This document shows positions 33,173 to 42,638 of a DNA stretch of 60,878 nt, in pieces. The first letter of the stretch is position 1. Every line of letters begins with the position of its first letter. The notes under the pieces are model-generated. The model was not told the DNA's origin, searched no databases, and saw only the letters and a program-made list of their open reading frames with translations. Location: assembly GCA_019421365.1 (NCBI GenBank), contig JAHZFJ010000014.1:47052-107929 (forward strand), written 5' to 3'. The stretch is from Lachnospiraceae bacterium. GTDB lineage: Bacteria > Bacillota > Clostridia > Lachnospirales > Lachnospiraceae. The position numbers and the translations under genes are program-made.

Positions 33173-33262
33173 ATAAATAACCATACCTTTCTCAAAACCT
33201 GTAAAATTTTAGGCCTCAGGCACAATTTAATGTGTGAAAAATCTTGATTTTTCACACTATCC
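33173..33262 (-). promoter_or_regulatory. Repeated structured leader, copy 1
   Basis: Read on the minus strand, this ~90-nt stretch aligns over its whole length (about 75% identity by eye) with 57731-57816, up to the start codons of two unrelated genes. Shared blocks: GATAGTGYGAAAAAT, TTGTGCCTG.GGCC, AGAAAGG..GGTTATTTAT. Copy 1 has an 11-bp stem GTGTGAAAAAT / ATTTTTCACAC (33232-33257) and a weaker second stem (GCCTG..CAGGT). Confidence 0.6.
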
Positions 33263-33275
33263 CCCCTCATACTTT

Positions 33276-34121
33276 TTAAACAGATGGATCTAGTGCATCT
33301 CGAAGTGCGTCACCTACAAAATTAATACTGATTACCAACAATACAATTAACACTCCAGCCGGAACCCATAACCAAAATTTACTTGTAAGGATTGTAATGG
33401 ATTGTGCTCCATTTAAAATATTACCTAAGCTGGCTGTTGGTGGTTGTACACCCATTCCTAAGAAACTAAGTGCCGCCTCATCTAATATGGACATTGCAAA
33501 AACTTGTGTTGCGTATACAAACACAGGTGCTAAGGTATTTGGTAATATCTCTGAAAACAATATATACCGCTTTGGCATACCTGCTGCAATATCTGCCTTA
33601 ATATAATTCATCTCTCGAATCGATAATACATTACCACGTACTAATCTAGCTACTCCTGGCCAGTTTACAAAACCTAATATAAGTACAATACTCCACAAGC
33701 CTGGTCCAAATACTGCTGCTGCAACTAATACTAATAAAATATATGGAAAAGACATTACCATGTCTGTAATTCTCATAATGATACTATCTACTACTCCACC
33801 AATGAACCCCGATAATAATCCTAAAATAACTCCTATAGTTGTTGATATTACTGTGACAGCAGCACCCACGAACAATGATATTCTCATCGCATATAATAAT
33901 CTGCTTAGCATATCTCTACCTATCTGATCCGTTCCTAATAGATGATCCGTAGATGGCGGCTTTGAAAAACCACCACTTACTTTACTAGGATTATACGGAG
34001 CAATTACCGGAGCAAAGATAGCTAAAATTATCATGATTAGTAAAAAAATCAAACTGACTACTGCTAGTTTATGTTTCATAAATCTTTTTGTGATTCTTTG
34101 CATGTTTCCCTTACGTTCCAT
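33276..34121 (-). CDS. Peptide ABC transporter permease, DppC/OppC type
   Basis: 281 residues, six helices. The N-terminal DppC block (MKHKLAVVSLIFLLIMIILAIFAPVIAPYNP...DHLLGTDQIGRDMLSRLLYAMRISL) is complete, and the C-terminus (EAALSFLGMGVQPPTASLGNIL...DALRDALDP) is typical. Starts 14 bp after the DppB-type gene. Ribosome site GGAG 7 nt before ATG; a second ATG (residue 7) also has AAGGG ahead of it. Confidence 0.94.
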   Translation of the reverse strand: MERKGNMQRITKRFMKHKLAVVSLIFLLIMIILAIFAPVIAPYNPSKVSGGFSKPPSTDHLLGTDQIGRDMLSRLLYAMRISLFVGAAVTVISTTIGVILGLLSGFIGGVVDSIIMRITDMVMSFPYILLVLVAAAVFGPGLWSIVLILGFVNWPGVARLVRGNVLSIREMNYIKADIAAGMPKRYILFSEILPNTLAPVFVYATQVFAMSILDEAALSFLGMGVQPPTASLGNILNGAQSITILTSKFWLWVPAGVLIVLLVISINFVGDALRDALDPSV

Positions 34122-34135
34122 ATGTTAACTCCTAT

Positions 34136-35083
34136 CTACCTATACTTAATGGTTGGATCCACAATTGCGTAGATTATATCTGTTATTAAGTTGGCTAATA
34201 CAACAACTACTGCAGTTAATAAACATACTCCCATAATAACTGGATAATCTCTACCAGTAATTGCATTCATTGTAATTAATCCAAGGCCAGGCCAACTAAA
34301 CATCTGTTCTACAATAACAGCTCCACCAAACAATACTGGTATCTGTATTCCGATAACACTTATAATAGGAAGCATAGCATTTCTTAGTGCATGCTTGTTA
34401 ATAACTAGAAATCTCCCTATCCCTTTTGCTTTAGCAGTTCTAAGATAATCTTGTTGTAAGACTTCTAACATAGCACTACGAACATACCGAATATTAGTTC
34501 CAGCAATTGATACCGCTAGTACCGACACCGGCATAATCATATGTTTCACAACGTCCAAAAATCCGCCCCCTGTACCTTGTGTAATCATTCCACTTGATGG
34601 AAGCCAGCCAAGTCGTACAGTGAACAGATAAATGAAGATAAGTGCTAGGAAGAAACTTGGTATACTTGTTCCAAGGAAAGAAAGTGTAACAAGTGTATAG
34701 TCTCTCTTTTTATAGCGATGGATTGCACTATATATTCCTGCTGGTATAGCAATAGCAAGACCAACAATTAAAGAAGTGCCCATAAGAAGTAGTGTGGAAC
34801 CAATATGACTTCCTATAATAGTTGTAACAGGCTGATAGTTCTTGATTGAATATCCAAGATTTCCAGATAACAATTGCTTTAACCAGTCAAAATACTGTAG
34901 ATAAACTGGTTTATCTAATCCTAACAAAGCTGCTTTAACTTCAACTGCACTTTCAGAAATCTTCGGTCCATGCATCATAGCGAGAGGACTTCCCGCGCGA
35001 CTCATAATGAGATAATCGATTATGGTAATACCAATGAGCACTGGTATTGCAGCTGCTATTCTTTTTAGAATGTATTTCCACAT
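34136..35083 (-). CDS. Peptide ABC transporter permease, DppB/OppB type
   Basis: 315 residues. Typical DppB start (WKYILKRIAAAIPVLIGITIIDYLIM), coupling region (LRTAKAKGIGRFLVINKHALRNAMLPIISVIG) and C-terminus (FSWPGLGLITMNAITGRDYPVIMGV). Forms the channel with the DppC-type subunit. 3-bp gap to the ATPase gene before it; ribosome site GGGAGGA. Confidence 0.94.
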   Translation of the reverse strand: MWKYILKRIAAAIPVLIGITIIDYLIMSRAGSPLAMMHGPKISESAVEVKAALLGLDKPVYLQYFDWLKQLLSGNLGYSIKNYQPVTTIIGSHIGSTLLLMGTSLIVGLAIAIPAGIYSAIHRYKKRDYTLVTLSFLGTSIPSFFLALIFIYLFTVRLGWLPSSGMITQGTGGGFLDVVKHMIMPVSVLAVSIAGTNIRYVRSAMLEVLQQDYLRTAKAKGIGRFLVINKHALRNAMLPIISVIGIQIPVLFGGAVIVEQMFSWPGLGLITMNAITGRDYPVIMGVCLLTAVVVVLANLITDIIYAIVDPTIKYR

Positions 35084-35086
35084 GCG

Positions 35087-36106
35087 CTATTCCTCCCTTT
35101 CTGAATTAATCGATGCACTAAATGGACAAGCACACAGATGATTATCTGCGTTTCCTACTACTTGTAATTTCATATCAACCTTCTTACATTCTTCTTTGGC
35201 ATATGGACATCTTGGATGATATCTACAGCCACTAGGTGGATTTACTGGAGAAGGTATCTCACCGCTAATTACTATTCTCGAGCGATTACGAAGATCAGGA
35301 TCTGGAATTGGTGAAGCATCAACAAGTGCCTTGGTATAAGGATGTAGTGGATTCTCAAACAGTTCTTTGGCGTCTGCTATCTCTACAATCTTACCAAGAT
35401 ACATAACTGCAATTCTCGTACTGATATAACGTACTGCTCCAAGACCATGGCCAATGAATACATATGTCAACTTCATCTCTTTCTGCAAATCTGCTAGCAA
35501 ATTAAGAATCTGTGCTTGAACCGATACGTCTAGTGCACTAACCGGTTCATCACAGACAAGTAGTCTTGGTTTAAGTGATAATGCTCTTGCAATACCGATA
35601 CGTTGTCTTTGCCCCCCAGAGAATTCATGTGGGAATTTGCCAAGTGAATTCTTAGCTAGACCAACCATATCTAATAAACGTTCTACTTCTTGTTTCACAT
35701 TTTCTTTGGTAGCAATCTTATGATATAGCATTGGTGCAGCTAGAATATCATAGATTTGCTTTCTTTGATTTAATGAGGAGTTGGTATCTTGGAAAATCAT
35801 TTGGAATTCAGTACGTATTCCACGTAATTTACTCTCTGACATAGCTGTTATGTCTTGCCCATCATATATAATTTTACCAGCACTAGGTCTTTCTAAGGCC
35901 ATGATCTGGCGTCCGATAGTTGATTTCCCGCAACCAGACTCTCCTACAATGCCTAGAGTTTCTCCTTCTTCTATCTCAAAACTCACATCATCTACTGCAT
36001 GCACCATTTGCTTTGTCTTTGATGTTTTAAATATATCTGAATTACCAACAGGGTAATATTTACGAAGGCCCTCTACTACTACTATGGGTTTCTTATTGTT
36101 TGTCAT
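35087..36106 (-). CDS. Peptide ABC transporter ATP-binding subunit, DppF/OppF type
   Basis: 339 residues. Walker A GESGCGKST (about 54-62), signature FSGGQRQRIGIARAL, Walker B LLVCDEPVSALD, and the C-terminal oligopeptide-transporter extension with four Cys (CRYHPRCPYAKEEC...HLCAC) that binds a [4Fe-4S] cluster in related proteins. It overlaps the partner ATPase gene by 14 nt. The switch-loop His is followed by Gly instead of the common Asp (FIGHGLGAVRY), a variation seen in OppF-type subunits. Confidence 0.93.
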   Translation of the reverse strand: MTNNKKPIVVVEGLRKYYPVGNSDIFKTSKTKQMVHAVDDVSFEIEEGETLGIVGESGCGKSTIGRQIMALERPSAGKIIYDGQDITAMSESKLRGIRTEFQMIFQDTNSSLNQRKQIYDILAAPMLYHKIATKENVKQEVERLLDMVGLAKNSLGKFPHEFSGGQRQRIGIARALSLKPRLLVCDEPVSALDVSVQAQILNLLADLQKEMKLTYVFIGHGLGAVRYISTRIAVMYLGKIVEIADAKELFENPLHPYTKALVDASPIPDPDLRNRSRIVISGEIPSPVNPPSGCRYHPRCPYAKEECKKVDMKLQVVGNADNHLCACPFSASINSEREE

Positions 36107-37070
36107 TATTAAGCAACTCCTTCCAGCAGCGTACCCAGTGTCCAGGTTCTAACTCATTATACTCCTGTTTAGTATAACATTCCTTGGTAGCATAACTACA
36201 ACGATCCGCAAAACGACATCCTTCTAACTCTTGATAATTCTCAGGCACAGTGCCCGGAATAGACTGTAGTCTTCTAGTTTGATTTCCATAGATTGTAGGA
36301 ACGGATTGCAATAATGCATTCGTATAAGGATGAGCAGGCTTTTTAAAAAGACTATCTACATTTGTCTCTTCAACACACTGCCCCGCATACATAACAACAA
36401 CTCGGTCTGCCGCCTCTGCTACTACGCCTATATCATGTGTTATTAATAGAATTGACATGTGGTATTCCTCCCTTAGTTCAAGGAGAAGTTTCATTATCTG
36501 TAACTGTATTGTAACATCAAGTGCCGTGGTTGGTTCATCTGCAATTAGTAACTTAGGCTGACAGATAAGTGCCATTGCAATCATAACTCTTTGTCTCATC
36601 CCCCCTGATAGCATATGAGGATATTTCTTCATTACCGATTTTGCATCTGGTAGCCCAACTTTTTCAAGAAGCTTTATGGCATGCTCTTTAGTTTTCTTCT
36701 TATCGTATCCTAGGTGAATACGAATCGATTCTGCCATTTGATTACCAACCGTAAAACATGGATTAAGACAATTCATTACATCTTGAAATACCATCGCTAT
36801 TTCATTACCACGTACTTGATCCAATTCTTTTTCCTTCAGTGTTAACAAATCTCTTCCATTGAACAGAACTTCACCACTTCTTACATGCCCCTGTTGTCCT
36901 AGCAATCCCATGATTGATAATGCTGTCACACTTTTCCCACAGCCTGATTCTCCAACAATGCAAAGGATTTCACCTTCATCAACATGGAAATTAACCTTAT
37001 CAACACACACGAGCTCTTTGTGTTCTTTTTCAAACACGACTTCTAAATCTTTGACTTGTAATAATGGCAT
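36093..37070 (-). CDS. Peptide ABC transporter ATP-binding subunit, DppD/OppD type
   Basis: 325 residues. Walker A GESGCGKSV (about 38-46), signature LSGGMRQRVMIAMAL, Walker B LLIADEPTTALD, switch His LLITHDIGVVAEAADR, and the Cys-rich C-terminal extension (CRFADRCSYATKEC). Heterodimer with the OppF-type subunit. The start lies 20 bp after the binding-protein gene. The ribosome site is weak (GTGGGG), so translation may depend on coupling. Confidence 0.93.
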   Translation of the reverse strand: MPLLQVKDLEVVFEKEHKELVCVDKVNFHVDEGEILCIVGESGCGKSVTALSIMGLLGQQGHVRSGEVLFNGRDLLTLKEKELDQVRGNEIAMVFQDVMNCLNPCFTVGNQMAESIRIHLGYDKKKTKEHAIKLLEKVGLPDAKSVMKKYPHMLSGGMRQRVMIAMALICQPKLLIADEPTTALDVTIQLQIMKLLLELREEYHMSILLITHDIGVVAEAADRVVVMYAGQCVEETNVDSLFKKPAHPYTNALLQSVPTIYGNQTRRLQSIPGTVPENYQELEGCRFADRCSYATKECYTKQEYNELEPGHWVRCWKELLNNDKQ

Positions 37071-37090
37071 TTAACTCTGCCCCACTTTCT

Positions 37091-38722
37091 CTACTTAATC
37101 TCCCAGTCCTGTACATTAATAAATGTGCCATATACATCTGGTGTAGCATTTTGTAAACGATTGCTCTTTGCTCCTAAAGCACTAATTACATATGCATTAA
37201 TCATCGGAACATCTGTTTGAACAGCACTGTCAACGATTCGGTATGATTCTTTAATCTTATCCGTATCTATTGTCAATTGTGTTTCCGTCAATGCCTTTGA
37301 TACCTCATCGTTTTGATATCTAGTCCAGCCACTTGCAGATAACAACCAACTAGCATCTGTATACACATCTACTGGTGCATACGTATATTGTACAGCTAAA
37401 AGATCAAAATCTCCACTACCTGCAACTGTCATTAATGTTGTTATATCCACAGTATTAATCTTAATCTTTAATCCAATCTCTGCAAACTGTGCTGCTATAT
37501 AACTAGCTACTTGTGTAAATGTTGTATCACCACTGTTTACATAGAAGTTATATTCCGTAGATGAATCCCAACCTTCCGCTTTTGCTTCTTCTAGTAATTG
37601 TACCGCTTTATCCTTATCATAGGCTGTTGGAACGATACTTGGATCATAGTAAGGACCTGCACTTACAAGGAATCCATCAACGATTTCACCTTTACCTTTT
37701 AAGAATTCTTGTAAGATAATATCTCTATCCATTCCATATAAGAATGCTTGACGAACTTTAGCATTCGTAATTTTTTCCGTGTTAAAGAAGATTGATTGTG
37801 TCGTAATAGGTGTACCATCGTAAACTGTTATATTATCAAGCTTTTGTACACTTTCGTAATCTTCTTGAAGAATATTTCCCGTCGTTTGTTGAACTAAATC
37901 AATTTCTCCAGATTGAAGTCCAGTTAATAACTGACTTGAAGTTACAACTTTAATAGAGAGATTTTTAATCTTAGGAGCACCTTTGAAATAATTTTCATTT
38001 GCTTCATAAGTTACATAATGATTTAAATCAAAATCTTTTACCATATATGGTCCACTTACAACAGTTGGTGCATTAAACCATTCATTAGAAAGCATCTGAT
38101 CTTTTGGTGTATCCCCAAGGATATGTTCTGGTAAGATTAGAATATATCTTCCGTAGATATTTTGAAATGTTGATAACGCAATTTCAAACTTGGTAGTAAT
38201 TTGAACTGTCTTATCATCTATCGCAACCACACCACTAATACTATCAGAACCTGCTTCTACAAATCCATCATCACCAGTTCCTTCAATGTTTTGAATCGAC
38301 ATTCCTGTACTGCCAATCTCCGGACTAGCCCAGCATAAGAAGCTAAATAGTACATCCTTAGATGTAATTGGTTCGCCATCTGACCATACTGCATTCGGAT
38401 CGATGTTAATTGTAAATGTCTTATTATCTTCTGTAGTTATATCCGTTGCGATCTGGCCTTCAAATTCCAAATCCTTATTCAATTCTAATAATGGTAAGAA
38501 TTCTAATGATGTAGCGTATTTAACAACTTCTGTACCATCCATTAATAAAGGATTTAATGATCCAATCGTATCGGTTACACCTACTGTTACAACATCCCCT
38601 GCTGCACTGGTTGCCTCAGTAGCCTCTCCTGTATCATTCTTTTTTCCTCCACATGCTGTGAGTGATCCTACTAACGCTACCGTTAATAGTGTTCCAACTA
38701 TTTTCTTCCATCTTTTTTTCAT
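37091..38722 (-). CDS. Peptide ABC transporter, substrate-binding lipoprotein (DppA/OppA type)
   Basis: About 543 residues from ATG 38720-38722. Lipoprotein signal KKRWKKIVGTLLTVALVGSLTACGG (lipobox Cys near residue 24), then a family 5 binding domain (LNPLL...YATSLEFLPLLELNKDLEFEG near the start, WSDGEPITSKDVLFSFLCWA, DRDIILQEFLKGKGEIVDG). The frame is open to 38827, but that extension is not signal-like. ATG 38732-38734 (4 codons upstream) is the alternative. Neither start has a good ribosome site, and a 22-bp palindrome lies just before them. The bound peptide is unknown. Confidence 0.9.
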   Translation of the reverse strand: MKKRWKKIVGTLLTVALVGSLTACGGKKNDTGEATEATSAAGDVVTVGVTDTIGSLNPLLMDGTEVVKYATSLEFLPLLELNKDLEFEGQIATDITTEDNKTFTINIDPNAVWSDGEPITSKDVLFSFLCWASPEIGSTGMSIQNIEGTGDDGFVEAGSDSISGVVAIDDKTVQITTKFEIALSTFQNIYGRYILILPEHILGDTPKDQMLSNEWFNAPTVVSGPYMVKDFDLNHYVTYEANENYFKGAPKIKNLSIKVVTSSQLLTGLQSGEIDLVQQTTGNILQEDYESVQKLDNITVYDGTPITTQSIFFNTEKITNAKVRQAFLYGMDRDIILQEFLKGKGEIVDGFLVSAGPYYDPSIVPTAYDKDKAVQLLEEAKAEGWDSSTEYNFYVNSGDTTFTQVASYIAAQFAEIGLKIKINTVDITTLMTVAGSGDFDLLAVQYTYAPVDVYTDASWLLSASGWTRYQNDEVSKALTETQLTIDTDKIKESYRIVDSAVQTDVPMINAYVISALGAKSNRLQNATPDVYGTFINVQDWEIK

Positions 38723-38737
38723 ATTTATATCCATGCA

Positions 38738-38759
38738 TATCACAAGCCTGCTTGTGATA
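38738..38759 (-). promoter_or_regulatory. Palindrome directly before the peptide-binding protein start
   Basis: 10-bp perfect arms (TATCACAAGC / GCTTGTGATA) with 2 bp between, ending 15 bp before ATG 38722. The AGG that could act as ribosome site lies inside the right arm. It may be an operator inside the operon or an RNA hairpin that limits translation of the receptor. Confidence 0.5.
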
Positions 38760-38884
38760 CTGCCCAAATTAACAAGTTGAAAGAATGAGCAGTCTGCTTT
38801 TCCTTTCTTTATTTTAATTTCTTTCAACTTTTATCTATATTTATCTTACTATTATTCAGTTAATCCTACATTCTCATCCACTTA

Positions 38885-40024
38885 CTACTTATATCGGCTT
38901 AAGCTCTCTTTTGCTAGTTCAACAATATACTTTACTGTAGGTACAAGTGCATCTGGATCAGCTATAAACGCTGGGTGATGTATTGGGTGCACTCCTCCTG
39001 TTCCAATCTTAAGATACGCACCAGGTATCTTCTCTTGATATAGACTAAAATCTTCTCCACCTAATGATTTCTCTACTTCTGATACCGTCCCGCCTACCTT
39101 AGTTGCTATTTCCCTAGCGAATTCACATAAGGAAGCTTCATTATATACAGCTGGTGGACCAGCAAACCAAGTAAACTCAGCTACCGCCCCATAACTTCTT
39201 GCAATTCCACTTACCAAGTCAGATAATCTGGTTTGTATCTGTTTTCGACCTGCAGCATCTAAAGTACGAACGGTTCCTTCCATGAATCCCTTCTCTGGGA
39301 TAACATTCCATGTGTTACCACTCTCAATTCTCGTTATGCTTACTAGAGTAGCATGGAATGGATTCATATTTCTACTTACAATTGTTTGTACTGATTGCAC
39401 AATTGCTGACATAACTACAATGGGATCAATTCCTTCTTCTGGATGTGCTGCATGTGTACCTGTTCCACGTACTTTGATTTCAAAACGATCAACCGCCGCC
39501 ATTACTGCACCTTCACTTATTGCAAAGGTACCAACTGGAATCCCTGGTGCCGTATGAATTCCCCATATCAGTTTCACGTCATCTAATACAGGTGTCTCTA
39601 TGATTTTATTAGCACCTCCTGGTGCCTCTTCTGCTGGCTGAAATATAATCTTAACTGTTCCTTTTAATTCATCTTTATATATATTCAACACCTTAGCCAC
39701 ACCTAACATAACAGCCGTATGAAAATCATGTCCACACGCATGCATAAGCCCTGGTTTCTTAGATGCATAAGCTAATCCGGATTCCTCCTCAATTGGTAAC
39801 GCATCAATATCACATCGTAGTGCAATTACAGGACCTTCTTGATTCCCTCCAACCTGTGCTACTAAACCAGTTTCTAATGGTAAGTCAATAATCGTAACAT
39901 TTTCTTTCTTCAGTTTTTCCTTTATGTACTCTGTTGTTTTATATTCTTGATACGCTAATTCAGGATTCTCATGAAGCCATTTGAAATCCTCTATAACTTC
40001 TTTTAGAAGTAAGTCTTCTTTCAT
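38885..40024 (-). CDS. M20-family amidohydrolase (N-acyl amino acid / peptide deacylase)
   Basis: 379 residues. M20D pattern: ALRCDIDALPIEEE (about 68-81), the metal-binding HACGHDFHTAVMLG (about 95-108), FQPAEEAPGGA (about 127-137) and, late, GGEDFSLYQEKIPGAYLKIGTG. Such enzymes hydrolyse N-acyl amino acids, hippurate or IAA-type conjugates and some dipeptides using two metal ions. No signal peptide. It is the first gene of the peptide-importer operon, so the importer may carry the acylated or blocked peptide that this enzyme opens. Ribosome site AAAGGAG; consensus promoter at 40140-40168. Confidence 0.9.
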   Translation of the reverse strand: MKEDLLLKEVIEDFKWLHENPELAYQEYKTTEYIKEKLKKENVTIIDLPLETGLVAQVGGNQEGPVIALRCDIDALPIEEESGLAYASKKPGLMHACGHDFHTAVMLGVAKVLNIYKDELKGTVKIIFQPAEEAPGGANKIIETPVLDDVKLIWGIHTAPGIPVGTFAISEGAVMAAVDRFEIKVRGTGTHAAHPEEGIDPIVVMSAIVQSVQTIVSRNMNPFHATLVSITRIESGNTWNVIPEKGFMEGTVRTLDAAGRKQIQTRLSDLVSGIARSYGAVAEFTWFAGPPAVYNEASLCEFAREIATKVGGTVSEVEKSLGGEDFSLYQEKIPGAYLKIGTGGVHPIHHPAFIADPDALVPTVKYIVELAKESLSRYK

Positions 40025-40139
40025 TACACCACTCCTTTCGATTCCTTATGATTTTTATTATATACTTATGCTTTTTATTATTAGTTTTTATTATTTAGTC
40101 TACATTTCATACTTTCTTTATAGGGATTGTATTTGTATC

Positions 40140-40169
40140 ATTATATGTCTGTCATTGACTAAAGTCAAT
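40140..40169 (-). promoter_or_regulatory. Promoter and overlapping palindrome of the peptide-uptake operon
   Basis: Minus strand: TTGACT (40163-40168), 17-bp spacer, TATAAT (40140-40145). ATTGACT-AA-AGTCAAT (40154-40169) is a perfect 16-bp dyad covering the -35 and half of the spacer, so a protein bound here would block the promoter. The leader to the first ATG is about 110 nt. Confidence 0.72.
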
Positions 40170-40240
40170 TATTATTTTACTATAATTATATAATTTGTAA
40201 GTATTATCTTACAAGTAAAATCATTAGTGTAACACCAAAA

Positions 40241-40268
40241 CAGTACCAGCGAATCTTCACTGGTACTG
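40241..40268. other. Hairpin in the leader of the EamA pseudogene
   Basis: CAGTACCAG (40241-40249) / CTGGTACTG (40260-40268), loop 10. On the minus strand TTTTGG follows, so it may be a terminator, but no active gene needs one here. Possibly a leftover attenuator of the pseudogene. Confidence 0.4.
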
Positions 40269-40295
40269 CCTTATCACATATAAAGGAGACTAATC

Positions 40296-40954
40296 ATGAA
40301 CAACACCATTACACTAGATAATCACCAGACAAGGCATTAACCTATACCCTTGCTTCTAATGTAGGTGTAGTTGTTTCCATCGCACCTTTCTTTACAGCAA
40401 TTCTAGGGTTTCTTCTTATTAAAGAAGAAAAGCCACAACTTCGTTTTTTTATCGGTTTTGGGATTGCTTTAGCTGGTATCTGTCTCATCAGCTTTAAAAG
40501 TGAGACCTCTTTTGCCATCAATCCACTTGGTGATTTACTTGCAATTGGTGCTGCAATCTTGTGGGCATTTTATTCTATCATTACTAAAAAGCTTAGTTCC
40601 TTTGAATATAATATGATACAGACTACAAGAAGAATTTTCTTCTACGGAATACTATTTATGATTCCATTTCTATTCATAATGGATTTTCATGTTACTCTAG
40701 AACCCTTTATGGACTGGACTAACTTATTAAATTTTATTTTCTTAGGTATTGGAGCATGTGCATTATGCTTTGTTACTTGGAACTATGCTGTTCGTCATCT
40801 TGGCACAGTTAAAACAAGTGTGTATATATATGGAGTTCCTGTAATCACTAGGATTACTTCTGCGCTCATACTTCATGAGACAATTACATTGGTTACCATA
40901 TCTGGTATCGTATTAACCTTGGTAGGTTTATTCCTATCTGAAAAGAGAAACTAA
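40296..40954 (+). pseudogene. EamA-family (DMT) transporter, internally deleted
   Basis: A good ribosome site (AAAGGAG) and ATG 40296 open a 14-codon reading frame that stops at 40338-40340. The transporter body is in another frame, readable from about 40325 (PDKALTYTLASNVGVVVSIAPFF) to 40954 (LFLSEKRN), about 209 residues with six hydrophobic helices. The first three to four helices of a normal ~300-residue EamA protein are missing, so a deletion of roughly 200 bp that also shifted the frame is inferred. An internal ATG or GTG could yield only a half protein. Substrate class of intact relatives: small metabolites or amino acids. Confidence 0.8.
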
Positions 40955-41069
40955 TAGTTCCTATACTATAAGTTTATCATAACATTTTAGTAAGTACAAA
41001 ATCTATTACCAATTCAGCGAAATTTTGAGGCAAAATTATACTAATTCGGAACATTATATACATACAAAT

Positions 41070-41120
41070 AAAGAAAGTAGCTATCTCATACATTATTAAA
41101 TGGAAGTAACTACTTTCTTT
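41070..41120. terminator. Bidirectional terminator between EamA pseudogene and DUF1846 gene
   Basis: 11-bp stem AAAGAAAGTAG (41070-41080) / CTACTTTCTTT (41110-41120) around a 29-nt loop. T runs on both sides; 33 bp from the DUF1846 stop. Confidence 0.6.
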
Positions 41121-41153
41121 TTCGTCCAGCTATACAGCTAGATATTTAATATT

Positions 41154-42638
41154 CTATTGATTATCAATTAATACACTTTGAGAAGATCTACTGTCCATAG
41201 TTACTTGAACTCCTAACTTCTTAAAGCTATCAAGATCAACTTTTGTTAATCTTACAGTCGAATGCGCTTGTGCTCCACGTAGATTCTTTAATACGTTCAA
41301 TGCTTTTGCTGCGTTCTCATCCGCTGAAGCACTACTTGATAATGCTATTAAAACTTCATCTGTATGAAGTCTTGGATTCTTACTTCCTAGATATTCTACC
41401 TTTAATTTTTGAATTGGTTCAATTGCGCTTGGCGCAATAATATGAACATCATCTGGGATTCCTGCAAGATATTTTACAGCATTCAATAAAACTGCTGCTG
41501 AAGGTCCTAATAGATCTGATGTTTTACCTGTTACGATTGTTCCATCAAGTAATTCCATAGCAACTGCATCATCGCCTGTTTCTTCCATTCTATTGTTAGC
41601 AGCACCAACGACTTTACGATCTTCTAATGTAATCTTTGCTTGATTCATTAATAATTCCACTTTGTATAGCTCATCTTTTGTTGCACTATCTGTGGCGATT
41701 TTATTCAATGTTTCATAATATCTTCTGATAATTTCTTGATTAGATGCTTCACGACAAGCTTCATCATCAAAGATACATTTTCCTGCCATGTTAACACCCA
41801 TGTCAGTTGGAGATTTATATGGGCTTTCTCCATAAATCAATTCAAACATTGCATTCACTACCGGGAAAATCTCAACATCACGATTGTAGTTAACAGTTGT
41901 TATTCCATAAGCTTCAAGATGAAATGGATCAATCATATTCACATCATTTAGATCTACTGTTGCTGCTTCATAAGCTAGGTTTACAGGATGTTTTAATGGT
42001 AGATTCCATACTGGGAATGTTTCATATTTTGCATACCCTGCATTCACACCATGCTTATGTTCATGGTAAAGCTGAGATAAACAAGTTGCCATCTTACCAC
42101 TTCCTGGGCCAGGAGCAGTTACAACAACAAGTGGTCTTGTTGTCTTAACATAATCATTCTTTCCATATCCATCTTCGCTAACGATATGTTTCACATTGTT
42201 TGGATATCCATCAATTTTATAATGGAAATACACTGTAACATCTTTCTTCTCTAGCTTGTCCTTGAATACATTTGCACTAGTTTGTCCTGAATATTGTGAT
42301 ATAACTACGCTACCAACATGTAATCCTTTGCGACGATATTCGTCAATTAGACGAAGTACATCCATATCATAAGTAATACCTAAGTCTCCACGGATTTTAT
42401 TTCTTTCAATATCTTCAGCACTAATTACAAATAAAATCTCTGCTTTATCCTTTAATTGCATTAACATCTGTAATTTACTAGATGGTTCAAAGCCAGGGAG
42501 AACTCTTGATGCGTGGTAGTCATCAAAGAGTTTTCCACCAAACTCTAGATATAGTTTATTATCAAATTTCGCAATCCTCTCTAATATATGTTCTGATTGC
42601 ATTTTTAAGTATTTTTCGTTATCAAACCCTTGTCTCAT
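41154..42638 (-). CDS. DUF1846-family protein
   Basis: 494 residues, the family's usual length. It starts RQGFDNEKYLKMQSEHI and contains the Gly-rich VVTAPGPGSGKMATCLSQLYHE (about 174-195), which looks like a nucleotide-binding loop, and VGAANNRMEETGDDAVAMELLDG. The family is widespread in Firmicutes and its biochemical role is not known to me. The frame is open to a GTG at 42650, but the AAAGGTGA site fits the ATG at 42636-42638 (8 nt spacing). Transcribed alone; terminator behind it. Confidence 0.88.
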   Translation of the reverse strand: MRQGFDNEKYLKMQSEHILERIAKFDNKLYLEFGGKLFDDYHASRVLPGFEPSSKLQMLMQLKDKAEILFVISAEDIERNKIRGDLGITYDMDVLRLIDEYRRKGLHVGSVVISQYSGQTSANVFKDKLEKKDVTVYFHYKIDGYPNNVKHIVSEDGYGKNDYVKTTRPLVVVTAPGPGSGKMATCLSQLYHEHKHGVNAGYAKYETFPVWNLPLKHPVNLAYEAATVDLNDVNMIDPFHLEAYGITTVNYNRDVEIFPVVNAMFELIYGESPYKSPTDMGVNMAGKCIFDDEACREASNQEIIRRYYETLNKIATDSATKDELYKVELLMNQAKITLEDRKVVGAANNRMEETGDDAVAMELLDGTIVTGKTSDLLGPSAAVLLNAVKYLAGIPDDVHIIAPSAIEPIQKLKVEYLGSKNPRLHTDEVLIALSSSASADENAAKALNVLKNLRGAQAHSTVRLTKVDLDSFKKLGVQVTMDSRSSQSVLIDNQ

